Shown in pieces: positions 15,968 through 24,304 of a stretch of 64,000 nucleotides of DNA. This DNA is from Salibacterium lacus (GTDB lineage Bacteria; Bacillota; Bacilli; Bacillales; Marinococcaceae): the NCBI RefSeq assembly GCF_042684865.1, contig NZ_JBHUML010000002.1, positions 1,426,001-1,490,000 on the forward strand, given 5' to 3'. The notes under the pieces are model-generated. The model saw only the letters and a list, made by a program, of their open reading frames with translations. It did not search any database and was not told the origin of the DNA. Each line of letters opens with the position of its first letter. Position 1 is the first letter of the stretch. The position numbers and the translations under genes were made by a program.

Positions 15968-16813
15968 TCATTCCATCGTCTGTTCTTCAAGGGCCGGTTC
16001 TTCGGTTTCTTCCTGCTCCCGGGTTTCACTGGTTATATCTTCTTCCTGTATGACCGCCGGGGCAGGCATGTCGCCGTCTCCTGCATTGTAAAACTCCGGC
16101 ACTTCTCCGGATATGAAAGCTACGCCGACAGGAATGGATGTCGCCACTACTGCGGTATCGGTCGCAAATGGAATGACGACCCTGACATCGACCTTGATAT
16201 CAATCGATACTCTAACGTACGTATTGTTGATGCCTGACTCGATAATCGATTCACTCATCGAAGCTTTCACGTGACCGATGGCGCTGAAGCGCACCGGAAC
16301 ACGGGGGCCGAGCTGGGCAAGCAGAGCATTATTGGTAGCCTGGCCCAGCGGAATGACATGAATAATCCCGTCTTCGGTAAACTGTTCTGTATCCAGTTCC
16401 TGCTCAATTTCCTGAGGCAGTCCGAGGTCTTTAATATTTCCTTCCTCCATCATCTGCAGATACCGCTGCACCCGCATGACGGATTCGGACTGCACCCGGT
16501 TGTACATTTTCGAATTAAAGTTAATGGAAGATACATTGCCCTGGTTATCATGCTGCATGTCGATAATATCTTCCACATCAATGTTTTCCACAATTTTATT
16601 CGAAATGGCATCGTTAATCGCCTGGGTCGCAAGCTTCTGGGTTTCTGTATGGGCGATGGCCATCAACGTCGGCCGTATTCCTTTTTCGACCAGTATCAGT
16701 CCCTGTACCGTGAACAGCCCGAATAGAACAAACGATATCAAAAACACATACCGGAAAGGGAGCGGTCCTCTGAGAAGCCGTGGTTTCCTGAAAAATCGTC
16801 CCCGTTTTTTCAT
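15968..16813 (-). CDS. yunB: Sporulation protein YunB
   Basis: A 281-residue protein with one N-terminal membrane helix (FRYVFLISFVLFGLFTVQGLIL, about 20-40) and a YunB-type body: TETQKLATQAINDAISNKI and IHVIPLGQATNNALLAQLGPRVPVRF. The C-terminal ~30 residues are rich in Glu and look disordered. In B. subtilis YunB is made in the mother cell under sigma-E. The frame has an earlier Met, but ATG 16813 is the one downstream of AAAGGAGG. Confidence 0.88.
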   Translation of the reverse strand: MKKRGRFFRKPRLLRGPLPFRYVFLISFVLFGLFTVQGLILVEKGIRPTLMAIAHTETQKLATQAINDAISNKIVENIDVEDIIDMQHDNQGNVSSINFNSKMYNRVQSESVMRVQRYLQMMEEGNIKDLGLPQEIEQELDTEQFTEDGIIHVIPLGQATNNALLAQLGPRVPVRFSAIGHVKASMSESIIESGINNTYVRVSIDIKVDVRVVIPFATDTAVVATSIPVGVAFISGEVPEFYNAGDGDMPAPAVIQEEDITSETREQEETEEPALEEQTME

Positions 16814-16880
16814 GGGTGCCCCGTCCTCCTTTACCTGCTTCATGTATATGCAGATAAAGGGGGATTCAATCCATGATTTA

Positions 16881-17369
16881 CTATTTTCGTTCGAGTGTCA
16901 AAAACGTATGGGGAACTCTGTTTCTTTCATCCAAAACGCCCTGCTCTTCATGAATAACGCGCCATTCTTTTTCTTCCCATGCGGGAAAATATGTATCACC
17001 GTTGAAATGATCATGAATCATCGTAAGGTGCATCCTGGAGGCCTGCGGCAGCAGCTCCTCAAACAATGCCTCTCCGCCGATAACAAACAATTCTTCCTTT
17101 GGATCCTCCTCGTCCAGCGCCTTGACTTCTTCGATGGAATGCACCAATTCACAGTCCGGAGCATCCAGAGCAGGGTTGGAAGTTACGACGATGTTCCGGC
17201 GTCCGGGGAGGGCCTTCCCAATCGATTCGAATGTCTTCCGTCCCATAATGACAGGACCGCCGTATGTGACCTGTTTAAAGTGTTTGAGATCGTTTGGCAG
17301 GTGCCACGGCATCGAGCCGTCCGCCCCGATCAGCCGGTGTTCATCCATCGCGGCAACAAAGCTGATCAT
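16881..17369 (-). CDS. dfrA: Dihydrofolate reductase
   Basis: Reduces dihydrofolate to tetrahydrofolate with NADPH. The N-terminus (MISFVAAMDEHRLIGADGSMPWHLPNDLKHFK) and VIMGRKTFESIGKALPGRRNIV are diagnostic. The 162-residue length is normal. Its start overlaps the thymidylate synthase stop by four bases, giving the common thyA-dfrA pair that recycles the dihydrofolate produced by ThyA. Confidence 0.96.
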   Translation of the reverse strand: MISFVAAMDEHRLIGADGSMPWHLPNDLKHFKQVTYGGPVIMGRKTFESIGKALPGRRNIVVTSNPALDAPDCELVHSIEEVKALDEEDPKEELFVIGGEALFEELLPQASRMHLTMIHDHFNGDTYFPAWEEKEWRVIHEEQGVLDERNRVPHTFLTLERK

Positions 17370-18160
17370 ATCGAGACCTCCCCTTTGATATGTGGATGAG
17401 GATCATACCCCTGCAGTTCAAAATCATCAATGGAAAAGTCGAAAATGGAGTCGACTTCCGGATTGATTTTCATTTCCGGGAGCGGACGTGGTGTCCGTTC
17501 AAGCTGCTGTTCCACCTGCTCCACGTGATTCAGATAAATGTGGGCATCGCCAAACGTGTGGATGAACTCATATGCTTTCAATCCGCATATCTGCGCAATC
17601 ATTTTTGTCAAAAGCGCGTAGGATGCAATATTAAACGGCACACCGAGAAACATATCAGCACTGCGCTGATAGAGCTGACAGGACAGCTTCCCGTCGTGCA
17701 CATAGAACTGGAACAAACAGTGACAGGGAGCGAGGGCCATGTCTTTAATTTCCGCTGCGTTCCAGGCGCTTACAATCAGACGGCGGGAATCGGGATTTGT
17801 TTTGATCTGGTCGATTACCTGTGAAATCTGGTCCACCGTTTTTCCGTCCGCCCCTTCCCAGGAACGCCACTGTTTACCATAAATCGGTCCCAGATCGCCG
17901 TCTTCCCCGGCCCACGGCTTCCAGATACGGACGTTGTTTTCTTCGAGATACCGGTTGTTTGTATCTCCTTTCAAAAACCACAGTAACTCATGAATAATCG
18001 AGCGCAGATGCAGCTTTTTTGTCGTTATGACCGGAAACCCTTCTTCGAGATTAAAGCGCATCTGCCAGCCGAATGTGCTGATTGTGCCGGTTCCCGTGCG
18101 GTCTTCCTTTTGAATGCCGTGATCAAGAATGTGACGGCACAGGGTTAAATATTGTTCCAT
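17366..18160 (-). CDS. thyA: Thymidylate synthase (ThyA type)
   Basis: Methylates dUMP to dTMP with methylene-THF. The N-terminus (YLTLCRHILDHG, QKEDRTGTGT), the catalytic cysteine in LAPCHCLFQFYV and RSADMFLGVPFNIASYALL identify it. ATG 18160 gives 264 residues, equal to the E. coli-type enzyme; a Met six codons upstream overlaps the stop of the HD-GYP gene by four bases, so some coupling is possible. It is an operon with dfrA. Confidence 0.95.
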   Translation of the reverse strand: MEQYLTLCRHILDHGIQKEDRTGTGTISTFGWQMRFNLEEGFPVITTKKLHLRSIIHELLWFLKGDTNNRYLEENNVRIWKPWAGEDGDLGPIYGKQWRSWEGADGKTVDQISQVIDQIKTNPDSRRLIVSAWNAAEIKDMALAPCHCLFQFYVHDGKLSCQLYQRSADMFLGVPFNIASYALLTKMIAQICGLKAYEFIHTFGDAHIYLNHVEQVEQQLERTPRPLPEMKINPEVDSIFDFSIDDFELQGYDPHPHIKGEVSI

Positions 18161-18174
18161 CCCTCTTCCACCTT

Positions 18175-19287
18175 TCAAAACTGGTATACATCCATCTCCT
18201 GTTCATCATCTTCGTCGTTGGCAATTGTAATATCCATGCGAACCGACAAGTCTATGTCATAAGGTTCAAAGACTGCTTCGCCGTCCTGTTCCATAATTCG
18301 TATAACCGGTCTCCACGGGAGGTTTCTGTTTTGTCGCACGACCACCGCTTTGCTTCCGTTGCTTACATTGACACTCACTCCATTCGGATAAAGCGCAATA
18401 ACTTTCTGGAACGCCGCAACGATCTCATTGTCAAAAAGGGTGCCCGCCCCTTGATACAGAATTTCAAGACCTTCATGGGGCAGCATTGCTTTACGGTAGA
18501 CCCGGTGGGAAGTTACCGCGTCAAATACATCAGCCACCGCCATCACTTTCGCATAGTCATGGATATCTTTCTCGTGCCTTCCATGCGGATAGCCGCTCCC
18601 GTCGATACGTTCATGATGCTGAAGGGCACAGTGGGCGGCAAGAAGCGGCACATTAGGCATATCTTTCAGAATATAATACCCGTCCGTTGTGTGCTGCTTT
18701 ACTACTTCAAACTCTTCATCCGTCAGTTTTCCCGGTTTATTCAACACTTTCTCCGGAATTGTCATTTTTCCTACATCGTGCAGAATAGCACCAAGGCCGA
18801 TTTCGCGCAGCGCTTTCTCCGAATAGCCAAGTTCCAGCGCAAGACGGAGCGTATACACGGTAACCTGAAGGGAATGTGTGAATACATAGGAATCATAAAG
18901 CAGCACATCCGACAGCAGTCCGATAGCTTCGTCGTGGCTTTTTACGTCACTCAGGACCATATCTACAATGCTTGAAAACGTCCTGCTTAAATTTTTACCT
19001 TTAAAAGAGCCGGCCAGGTTCTCTTCCCTGCCGATCCAGCTGAACTCTTCTTTCATTGTCTGTACAGCTTTAAGCCTTGTTTCATCCCGAAGCGGCTGCT
19101 TCACTTCAATATCATTAGTAAGTGGATCTTCGACATAAATATACGTGAACGACTTATCCTTCAAGCGTTTAATGAGTCCGGACGTTAACTCCACCCCGTC
19201 TTGAAGCAGAATCTTCCCCTCGTCATCGACCAAAGCCTGTCCCAGCTTTTCGCCGGGTTGTAGAGACTGGACCCGTTTAATCCTCAT
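18175..19287 (-). CDS. HD-GYP domain protein, probable cyclic-di-GMP phosphodiesterase
   Basis: A 370-residue cytosolic protein. The N-terminal third is a DUF3391-like region (MRIKRVQSLQPGEKLG); the central domain has HD motifs (HSLQVTVYTLRLA, ILHDVGKMTIPEKVLNKPGKL) and the GYP element in HHERIDGSGYPHG; then VADVFDAVTSHRVYR. HD-GYP proteins cleave cyclic di-GMP; all key residues appear present. No receiver domain. ATG 19287 follows AAGGGAGTG. It is immediately upstream of thyA, which has no obvious functional link. Confidence 0.9.
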   Translation of the reverse strand: MRIKRVQSLQPGEKLGQALVDDEGKILLQDGVELTSGLIKRLKDKSFTYIYVEDPLTNDIEVKQPLRDETRLKAVQTMKEEFSWIGREENLAGSFKGKNLSRTFSSIVDMVLSDVKSHDEAIGLLSDVLLYDSYVFTHSLQVTVYTLRLALELGYSEKALREIGLGAILHDVGKMTIPEKVLNKPGKLTDEEFEVVKQHTTDGYYILKDMPNVPLLAAHCALQHHERIDGSGYPHGRHEKDIHDYAKVMAVADVFDAVTSHRVYRKAMLPHEGLEILYQGAGTLFDNEIVAAFQKVIALYPNGVSVNVSNGSKAVVVRQNRNLPWRPVIRIMEQDGEAVFEPYDIDLSVRMDITIANDEDDEQEMDVYQF

Positions 19288-19335
19288 TGCAGCGTCACTC
19301 CCTTTTCTCCCCAAATCCTCTCCTGAGCAATCGAT

Positions 19336-20733
19336 TTATCCATCTCTTTGCTTCAGTGCAGCTGCCAGTACATCCCGCATCATTTCCGGCATATAGTACG
19401 TTTTGGGACCGCACTGGGCAAGGCCCGGAAATAACGGGCCGAAGGTGAACATATCCGCTGTGGCAAGTTGATATGTCTGCTTTGGGTCGAGGGGCTCCCC
19501 GTGAATCAGAACAGTCTTTATATATTCTCCGGTTTCCCTTTCTTCCCAGATGAGATCCAGGCCCGAAAAAGCCATTCTTCCCATCATTTCTCCGCGGAAC
19601 CCTAGACCTTTTACCGGAAGATGAATCATTTTTTCCGTAAAAGCAGCCAAAATGGTTTCTTTCAGCACAGCTCCCGGTACCGGCAGGACACAAGGGTTAA
19701 TCGGATGCGGACAGAGACGGTGAAGGTCTGCACGACGAACCGTTCCAGCCTGCAGAGACTCCAGCAGCAGACCGGAATTGACCATGGAAATTTCTGCACG
19801 GCACCATTCTCTCAATCCTTGGGCCAGCTTATCGGCAAAAGGAGAAGCGTTCGTCCAGGATACCGGCAGAGGCTCTTCCATAAAAGCTACTGCGCTGTGC
19901 ATCGTCTCTTCCGCATCGTTTTTTAATTGTTGCAGCAGATGATTGGTATCGTTGTCAGGTTCTTCCTTACTGATATCGACAGCTGCCCCTTCTTTGTTTA
20001 CGAGTTGATTCGTATCTTTATCAAACTCCAGCTTCACCTGACCGGCATAGTATCCACTTTTTCCGCACTGGGCGATCAGTGTATCATTCAGCAGAATGGA
20101 TGTTTTCAACAGGTGGTGCGTGTGAGCACCGAGAATGACATCGATATCTGAGTACGTGCGGGCAATCTCTTCGTCCTGGGGATAGCCGAGATGAGAGAGA
20201 AGGACAACGGCATCCGACTGGTGCTTAACCTCTGCAATGAGGCCGGGGAGAATATCATAGGGATCTCTCACATCCCAGCCCAGTTCACGGTAGAACGGGT
20301 AAAAAGGAACGGTCATCCCAATCAGACCAATCCGCACCCCTTCTTTTGTTTCGACAATCTCATAAGGCTCAGCCCAGGAAGGGAGATGCCCGCTTTCATC
20401 AAAAAGGTTAGCCAGAAGCACCTTGAAATCTGCTTCTTCGTATAATGCTTCCAATTCCTTTTTAGACAACGTAATCCCTTCATTATTGCCGATAGAAGCA
20501 TATTGTATGCCGGCTTGGTTGAGAAGCGCCACATTTCCTTTTCCCCGAGTCGCTTCTGTTACAGGATGAACTCTGTCCGCATGATCTCCCAGATCAAAAA
20601 ATAGAGCGGTTTCGTCTTTTTTTTCATGAAAACGACTTCGTTCTTTCATATAGGACACCGCTGCCGGCCACTGCTCCAGATTACTGTGCAGATCATTCAT
20701 ATGGTATAAATAAATAGGTTGTATAGAAGACAA
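19336..20733 (-). CDS. yunD: Metallophosphatase/5'-nucleotidase family protein YunD
   Basis: A 465-residue two-domain protein. The N-terminal calcineurin-like domain has the metal motifs HMNDLHSNL, DLGDHADR, GNNEG, LLSHLGYPQD and GAHTHH; the C-terminal half is the 5'-nucleotidase C domain (NSGLLLESLQAG, LATADMFTFG). There is no signal peptide, so it should be cytosolic, unlike secreted UshA. The physiological substrate is uncertain. Confidence 0.88.
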   Translation of the reverse strand: MSSIQPIYLYHMNDLHSNLEQWPAAVSYMKERSRFHEKKDETALFFDLGDHADRVHPVTEATRGKGNVALLNQAGIQYASIGNNEGITLSKKELEALYEEADFKVLLANLFDESGHLPSWAEPYEIVETKEGVRIGLIGMTVPFYPFYRELGWDVRDPYDILPGLIAEVKHQSDAVVLLSHLGYPQDEEIARTYSDIDVILGAHTHHLLKTSILLNDTLIAQCGKSGYYAGQVKLEFDKDTNQLVNKEGAAVDISKEEPDNDTNHLLQQLKNDAEETMHSAVAFMEEPLPVSWTNASPFADKLAQGLREWCRAEISMVNSGLLLESLQAGTVRRADLHRLCPHPINPCVLPVPGAVLKETILAAFTEKMIHLPVKGLGFRGEMMGRMAFSGLDLIWEERETGEYIKTVLIHGEPLDPKQTYQLATADMFTFGPLFPGLAQCGPKTYYMPEMMRDVLAAALKQRDG

Positions 20734-20770
20734 TAACGTGCACCGCCTTTTTCATAACTGCCGCGTGATG

Positions 20771-21616
20771 CTAGGTTCCGGTTACTCCCTGCCATATTAA
20801 ACGTATGCCTATAACCACAAGAAATATCCTGAGGATAAGGACAAGGGTATTGCTTTTCAGGCGCTGATTGACAAAAGCTCCCAGTTTCGCTCCGACCCAC
20901 GCCCCTGGGATGAGTGCCAGCACGTACAGCCACTCCACATTCCCAAGGGTGATGTGGGAAACGGAGCTGGTCAGTGCGGAAAGTAAAACGAGAAACATGG
21001 AGGTGGCCACAGCCGTATGGGGAGGAAAGCTGAAAAGAAGGATCATGACCGGTACCATCAAGGAGCCGCCGCCGATACCGAACAGACCCGAGCACATCCC
21101 CACAATAAAAGCAGTCAGAACCCCTGTAACCGGCTGAAAGCCATATTCTTTTTCGTTTCCGTCTGCATCTATGTATGTCCTGCGGATCCCTTTCCCACGC
21201 ACCTTCATCGCAGGAAGCCGGTTGCGGACAATCAGAATACATGATATAAGAATCATGAATATGCCAAACCAAACAAGAAACGGTTCTGTTTCCATACCCT
21301 TATTCAGCCAGACTCCAGTTAATGCCCCCGGACCGCTTCCGATAAAAAATACAGCCCCGGCAACATAATCAACTTTTTGTTGTTTCATGTAGGCAAGCGT
21401 GGACGAGAGGCCGGTGAATATCATAATCAACAGAGACGTACCGACTGCCGTCTGCGGCGTAATATGGGAAAAAAATTCATGAATACCGCTGTATACCATC
21501 AACGCCGGTACGACGATAATACCGCCGCCAAGCCCCATCAGGCTTCCCAGCACCCCCGCCGCAAGACCTGTCACCAATAACAGGAGCCAAACCATAGTCA
21601 TCCTCTTTTCTTCCAT
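20771..21616 (-). CDS. yunE: TSUP (TauE/SafE) family transporter YunE
   Basis: A 281-residue membrane protein with about eight helices in two related halves. The family repeats GSLMGLGGGIIVVPAL (N half) and GLFGIGGGSLMVPVM (C half) are clear. TSUP proteins export sulfite, sulfoacetate and related anions; the substrate here is unknown. It sits between yunD and yunF as in B. subtilis. Confidence 0.9.
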   Translation of the reverse strand: MEEKRMTMVWLLLLVTGLAAGVLGSLMGLGGGIIVVPALMVYSGIHEFFSHITPQTAVGTSLLIMIFTGLSSTLAYMKQQKVDYVAGAVFFIGSGPGALTGVWLNKGMETEPFLVWFGIFMILISCILIVRNRLPAMKVRGKGIRRTYIDADGNEKEYGFQPVTGVLTAFIVGMCSGLFGIGGGSLMVPVMILLFSFPPHTAVATSMFLVLLSALTSSVSHITLGNVEWLYVLALIPGAWVGAKLGAFVNQRLKSNTLVLILRIFLVVIGIRLIWQGVTGT

Positions 21617-21668
21617 CTGCCGTCCTTACGTTTCCTCGTAAAGGATTCATTATTCTATTCTACTATGA

Positions 21669-22526
21669 TTACATATCATCAAACAATGAAATTTGCCGTG
21701 GAGCCAGCCCTTCATAGGAAATACCGGCAATCTTCAGAAATGTTTCTGCATTTGGTGCGGCATGTCTCCCGGAATTATTATTAAAAATAAAATAAATATT
21801 TTCCGTTTGTTTTTCCAAATGCTGCAGCCGTTCATACCATGCTTTCAACTCATCATAGGAGTAATTGTACAAATATCGGACACTCCGCCAATTCTCCCCC
21901 TGCACCGGACGTCTCCATGCTTCCTTATTGCGGCCGTGAAGGCGTACGAGCGTTTTTTCAGGATCCGTCGCCCGCAGCACAAGCGGCACCGACCCTTCTT
22001 CGATCTGTGGTTCGTCACAGATGCTGTGAATCCACTCTTCCTGCTGCATGAATTCCAGTGTTTTTTCTTTCCACTCTTCGTTAAACCAGGACGAGTGACG
22101 AAACTCAAGCGCACATGGAAAACCTTCCAGTTCTTCCCGGACGTAGCGCAGGTATGCCACATTTTCTTTATTGCATTCAAACCACGGAGGAAACTGACAG
22201 AGGACCATCGCCAGCTTACCCGCCTGCTGCAGGGGGTCAAGCGATGCCTTAAAAGCAGCAAACATTTCTTTTTTGGAGGAAAAAGGGATCTCGCCGCGTT
22301 CGTGCCCGGTCATCCCCTGATACGCTTTTACAATGAACGAAAAACGCTCCGGCGTCTGCCGGATCCATTTCTCCATATTTTTCAGCGGCTGTACAGCATA
22401 AAACGAGGCATCGAGCTCCACCACCGGAAAATGAGCACTGTATTCCTCCAGTTTTTCCTGCTGCCGGATTCCCGGCGGATACAGCCGGTCATGGTCCCCC
22501 CAGCCAGTCAGTCCTGTCAGAATCAT
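21669..22526 (-). CDS. yunF: DUF72 family protein YunF
   Basis: A 285-residue DUF72 TIM-barrel protein: LTGLTGWGDHDRLYPPG at the start, VELDASFYAVQP, CALEFRHSSWF and YIFNNNSGRHAAPNA. The biochemical function is unknown. In B. subtilis this gene is near the suf locus; here the prophage lies between them. Confidence 0.9.
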   Translation of the reverse strand: MILTGLTGWGDHDRLYPPGIRQQEKLEEYSAHFPVVELDASFYAVQPLKNMEKWIRQTPERFSFIVKAYQGMTGHERGEIPFSSKKEMFAAFKASLDPLQQAGKLAMVLCQFPPWFECNKENVAYLRYVREELEGFPCALEFRHSSWFNEEWKEKTLEFMQQEEWIHSICDEPQIEEGSVPLVLRATDPEKTLVRLHGRNKEAWRRPVQGENWRSVRYLYNYSYDELKAWYERLQHLEKQTENIYFIFNNNSGRHAAPNAETFLKIAGISYEGLAPRQISLFDDM

Positions 22527-22557
22527 ACCAGTCTCCCCTTATGTATTAATATGAAAG

Positions 22558-22590
22558 GAAAAAGCGAACCCTTCGGACGGGTCCGCTTTC
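22558..22590 (-). terminator. Original terminator of the suf operon, now cut off by the prophage
   Basis: Minus-strand AAAGCGGACCC pairs with GGGTTCGCTTT (one G-T wobble) and leads into TTTCC. It lies between attL and yunF. In the unoccupied chromosome it would stand directly behind the sufB stop codon. Confidence 0.75.
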
Positions 22591-22606
22591 TCACAGTGTT
22601 CGTCTA

Positions 22607-22639
22607 TTAACCGATGGAGCCTTCCATTTCGAAACGGAT
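22607..22639. other. Prophage left attachment site attL
   Basis: These 33 bases are identical to 58472-58504 and correspond to the last ten codons plus the stop of sufB. The adjoining bases differ on both sides, so the limits of the shared core are as stated. Confidence 0.93.
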
Positions 22640-22741
22640 TAGGGCAAATAGGCTAACAGTTTCACTTCTTGTCAACAAAGCGGATATGTAGGGGTTTTTA
22701 ATTTTTCTTTTTCACAACTCATTGTACTACTTTTACCCATG

Positions 22742-22768
22742 TCGGCACAAAATCGGCACGTGCCGATT
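22742..22768. repeat. Integrase arm-type repeat at the left end, with palindrome
   Basis: TCGGCACAAAATCGGCACG (22742-22760) occurs identically at 58391-58409 at the other end. It holds two TCGGCAC units 11 bases apart. Here the second unit is extended into an 18-bp perfect palindrome (22751-22768, centre GCACGTGC). Confidence 0.75.
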
Positions 22769-22797
22769 TGAGTTTCTTCCATTGTATAAGTGATAAT
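22768..22797 (+). promoter_or_regulatory. Promoter of the attL-proximal small gene
   Basis: TTGAGT (22768-22773), 18 bases, GATAAT (22792-22797). It faces away from attL, against the direction of the lytic genes, and its -35 box touches the palindrome at 22751-22768. Confidence 0.6.
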
Positions 22798-22821
22798 ATG
22801 AATTAAAAAGGAGCGATGAAC

Positions 22822-22974
22822 ATGAACATCAGTAAAATCAGAAGCGCCCTCTACAAAATCAGCCGGATCCTGGGTGACGTCAACGCCGCAAAGAAAGGAA
22901 CGGTCGGCAAGCGTATTGGGAGACGTGCAGCAGGAAAAGTAACTGGTAGATTTTTGGGGAAACTATTTAAGTGA
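22822..22974 (+). CDS. Basic 50-residue phage protein
   Basis: A 50-residue, strongly basic product (MNISKIRSALYKISRILGDV then KKGTVGKRIGRRAAGKVTG and LGKLFK). Similar short proteins occur beside lysis genes in Bacillus prophages, but no function is known. ATG 22822 is eight bases from AAAAAGGAG. It has its own promoter and terminator and runs opposite to the endolysin gene, so it may be expressed in the lysogen. Confidence 0.7.
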   Translation: MNISKIRSALYKISRILGDVNAAKKGTVGKRIGRRAAGKVTGRFLGKLFK

Positions 22975-23001
22975 AGCAGGGGAAGAACCCCTGCTCTTTT
23001 T
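22975..23001 (+). terminator. Terminator of the 50-residue gene
   Basis: AGCAGGGG pairs with CCCCTGCT around AAGAA, followed by CTTTTTAT. It also covers the endolysin stop codon on the other strand. Confidence 0.8.
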
Positions 23002-23794
23002 ATTTCAGGCCGCGCTTTCTTTCTTCACCCATCAGCCGCATAAGATCGGCATACGTCATTTTATCGTTCTCGATCTTATCCACCCAGGACTGCCCGATCG
23101 GGTTACGCTGCTGTTTTGGGTTTGCCCACCTTTTGATTGTTGGCAGCCATGCCGCTTTTGTGTTCCCGTCAATCACTTGATTCATGTCGTCGTCCTCCTT
23201 AGATTTCACGTCTTTGTAAGGTATATCAAAGTATTCACAGAGAATCTTGGCATGCGTCTCTGCTACACGTTGGCGGTAGGACTCTTTATCAGAGCCAAAT
23301 ATACCTTGAAAATCGCCGTCATCGTCCATAAAACCATTTTCCGTTAGCACTGCAGGCATGTTGGTTTCCCGTGTGACATGAAGGTTTGTCCAGCTCCCAC
23401 TCTCTCCGGCGTGTATGCCGTTTCCATGTGTTTCAAAACCTGCTTCCTCCATACGTTTTGCAAACAACTCAGCGAGCTTTCTGCCCTCTTCTGAGGTGCC
23501 CCAGTAAAAAGCGCACACGCCGGAACCACCTCCTGCGTTACCGTGGATACTCCAATACAAATCAACGTCGCGACGATTGGCCGCGTCAGTACGAGTGTCC
23601 AGGCTGACTTCTTTGCTGTTTGGCGGCTGCGGCAACCACACAGAAAAGCCATGCCGTTCCAAGATATCCTGAAGCCGCATGGCCACATCAGAGTTAAATT
23701 CATGTTCTGGGTAAGATTTACCCTTTCGGTGAATTCCTTTATCGGGTGGAAATGTATCGGAACCATGACCAATATCGACCGCGACCATTGGCAT
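23000..23794 (-). CDS. Endolysin, N-acetylmuramoyl-L-alanine amidase
   Basis: Phage lysin that cuts the amide bond between muramic acid and the stem peptide. The Amidase_3 catalytic domain (about 1-190) shows zinc-site segments DIGHGSD, YPEHEFN, SIHGNAGGG and the catalytic glutamate in TENGFMDDDGD. The last ~70 residues (from MNQVIDGNTKAAWLP) are a separate short region that may bind the cell wall. It is directly after the holin, the usual lysis pair. Confidence 0.9.
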   Translation of the reverse strand: MPMVAVDIGHGSDTFPPDKGIHRKGKSYPEHEFNSDVAMRLQDILERHGFSVWLPQPPNSKEVSLDTRTDAANRRDVDLYWSIHGNAGGGSGVCAFYWGTSEEGRKLAELFAKRMEEAGFETHGNGIHAGESGSWTNLHVTRETNMPAVLTENGFMDDDGDFQGIFGSDKESYRQRVAETHAKILCEYFDIPYKDVKSKEDDDMNQVIDGNTKAAWLPTIKRWANPKQQRNPIGQSWVDKIENDKMTYADLMRLMGEERKRGLK

Positions 23795-23797
23795 AAC

Positions 23798-24253
23798 TTA
23801 CTCCCCCCTGTCTTTATTGTTGAGGTACTCATCATCTTTGAAAAGCTCTATCGCCTTTTTGAGTGGTTTAGGAACCGGCATGCCCAGACGCCCTAGATTC
23901 TCACTGATACTGATAAACTCATTGACCAAGTAATAAATAATAGTGGCCGCCATGACAGAAACCTGCAGCTCTCCAATCGCTAATGGCTCCCCCATCTGGT
24001 CCAGGTACACCACATCTATCACATGGCCAACAGCAACCAGGGCAAAGATCATAATCTTTTTAGGGATTCCCCAGAACCCCACCTGTGCGTTCAGCTTTCC
24101 TTTATACCCTGCTGCCACCACGCCACTTACATAATCCAACGTCACAAAGAAAAGGAGCGCTCCAAGAAGAACGCTCCACCCACCAAATAAATAAGAAAAG
24201 ACGACCGAAACGGCCGCCGTAATACCTTTTGCGTAATTAATCATCATGTCCAT
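23798..24253 (-). CDS. Phage holin
   Basis: A 151-residue protein with hydrophobic segments at about 8-25, 28-50 and 60-85 and again near 95-115, of the Bacillus toxin-secretion/phage-lysis holin type (FGGWSVLLGALLFFVTLDYVSGVVAAG). It permeabilises the membrane so that the amidase can reach the wall. AAAAGGAGG precedes the start; three bases separate it from the endolysin. Confidence 0.88.
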   Translation of the reverse strand: MDMMINYAKGITAAVSVVFSYLFGGWSVLLGALLFFVTLDYVSGVVAAGYKGKLNAQVGFWGIPKKIMIFALVAVGHVIDVVYLDQMGEPLAIGELQVSVMAATIIYYLVNEFISISENLGRLGMPVPKPLKKAIELFKDDEYLNNKDRGE

Positions 24254-24274
24254 TATTAGCCTCCTTTTATAGAA

Positions 24275-24304
24275 TAAAAAAAGAACCCTAGCTATGAGGG
24301 CTCT
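24275..24304 (-). terminator. Terminator of the DUF2334 gene
   Basis: Minus-strand AGAGCCCT pairs with AGGGTTCT around CATAGCT, followed by seven T residues. The stop codon of the DUF2334 gene lies in the loop. Confidence 0.75.

Noticed and set aside
18082..18975. 297-codon frame antisense to the HD-GYP gene
   Set aside because: The minus-strand gene has complete HD and GYP motifs; the antisense frame has no features.
22607..22639. tRNA gene as integration target
   Set aside because: The repeat matches the end of sufB and no tRNA-like fold is present at either end.
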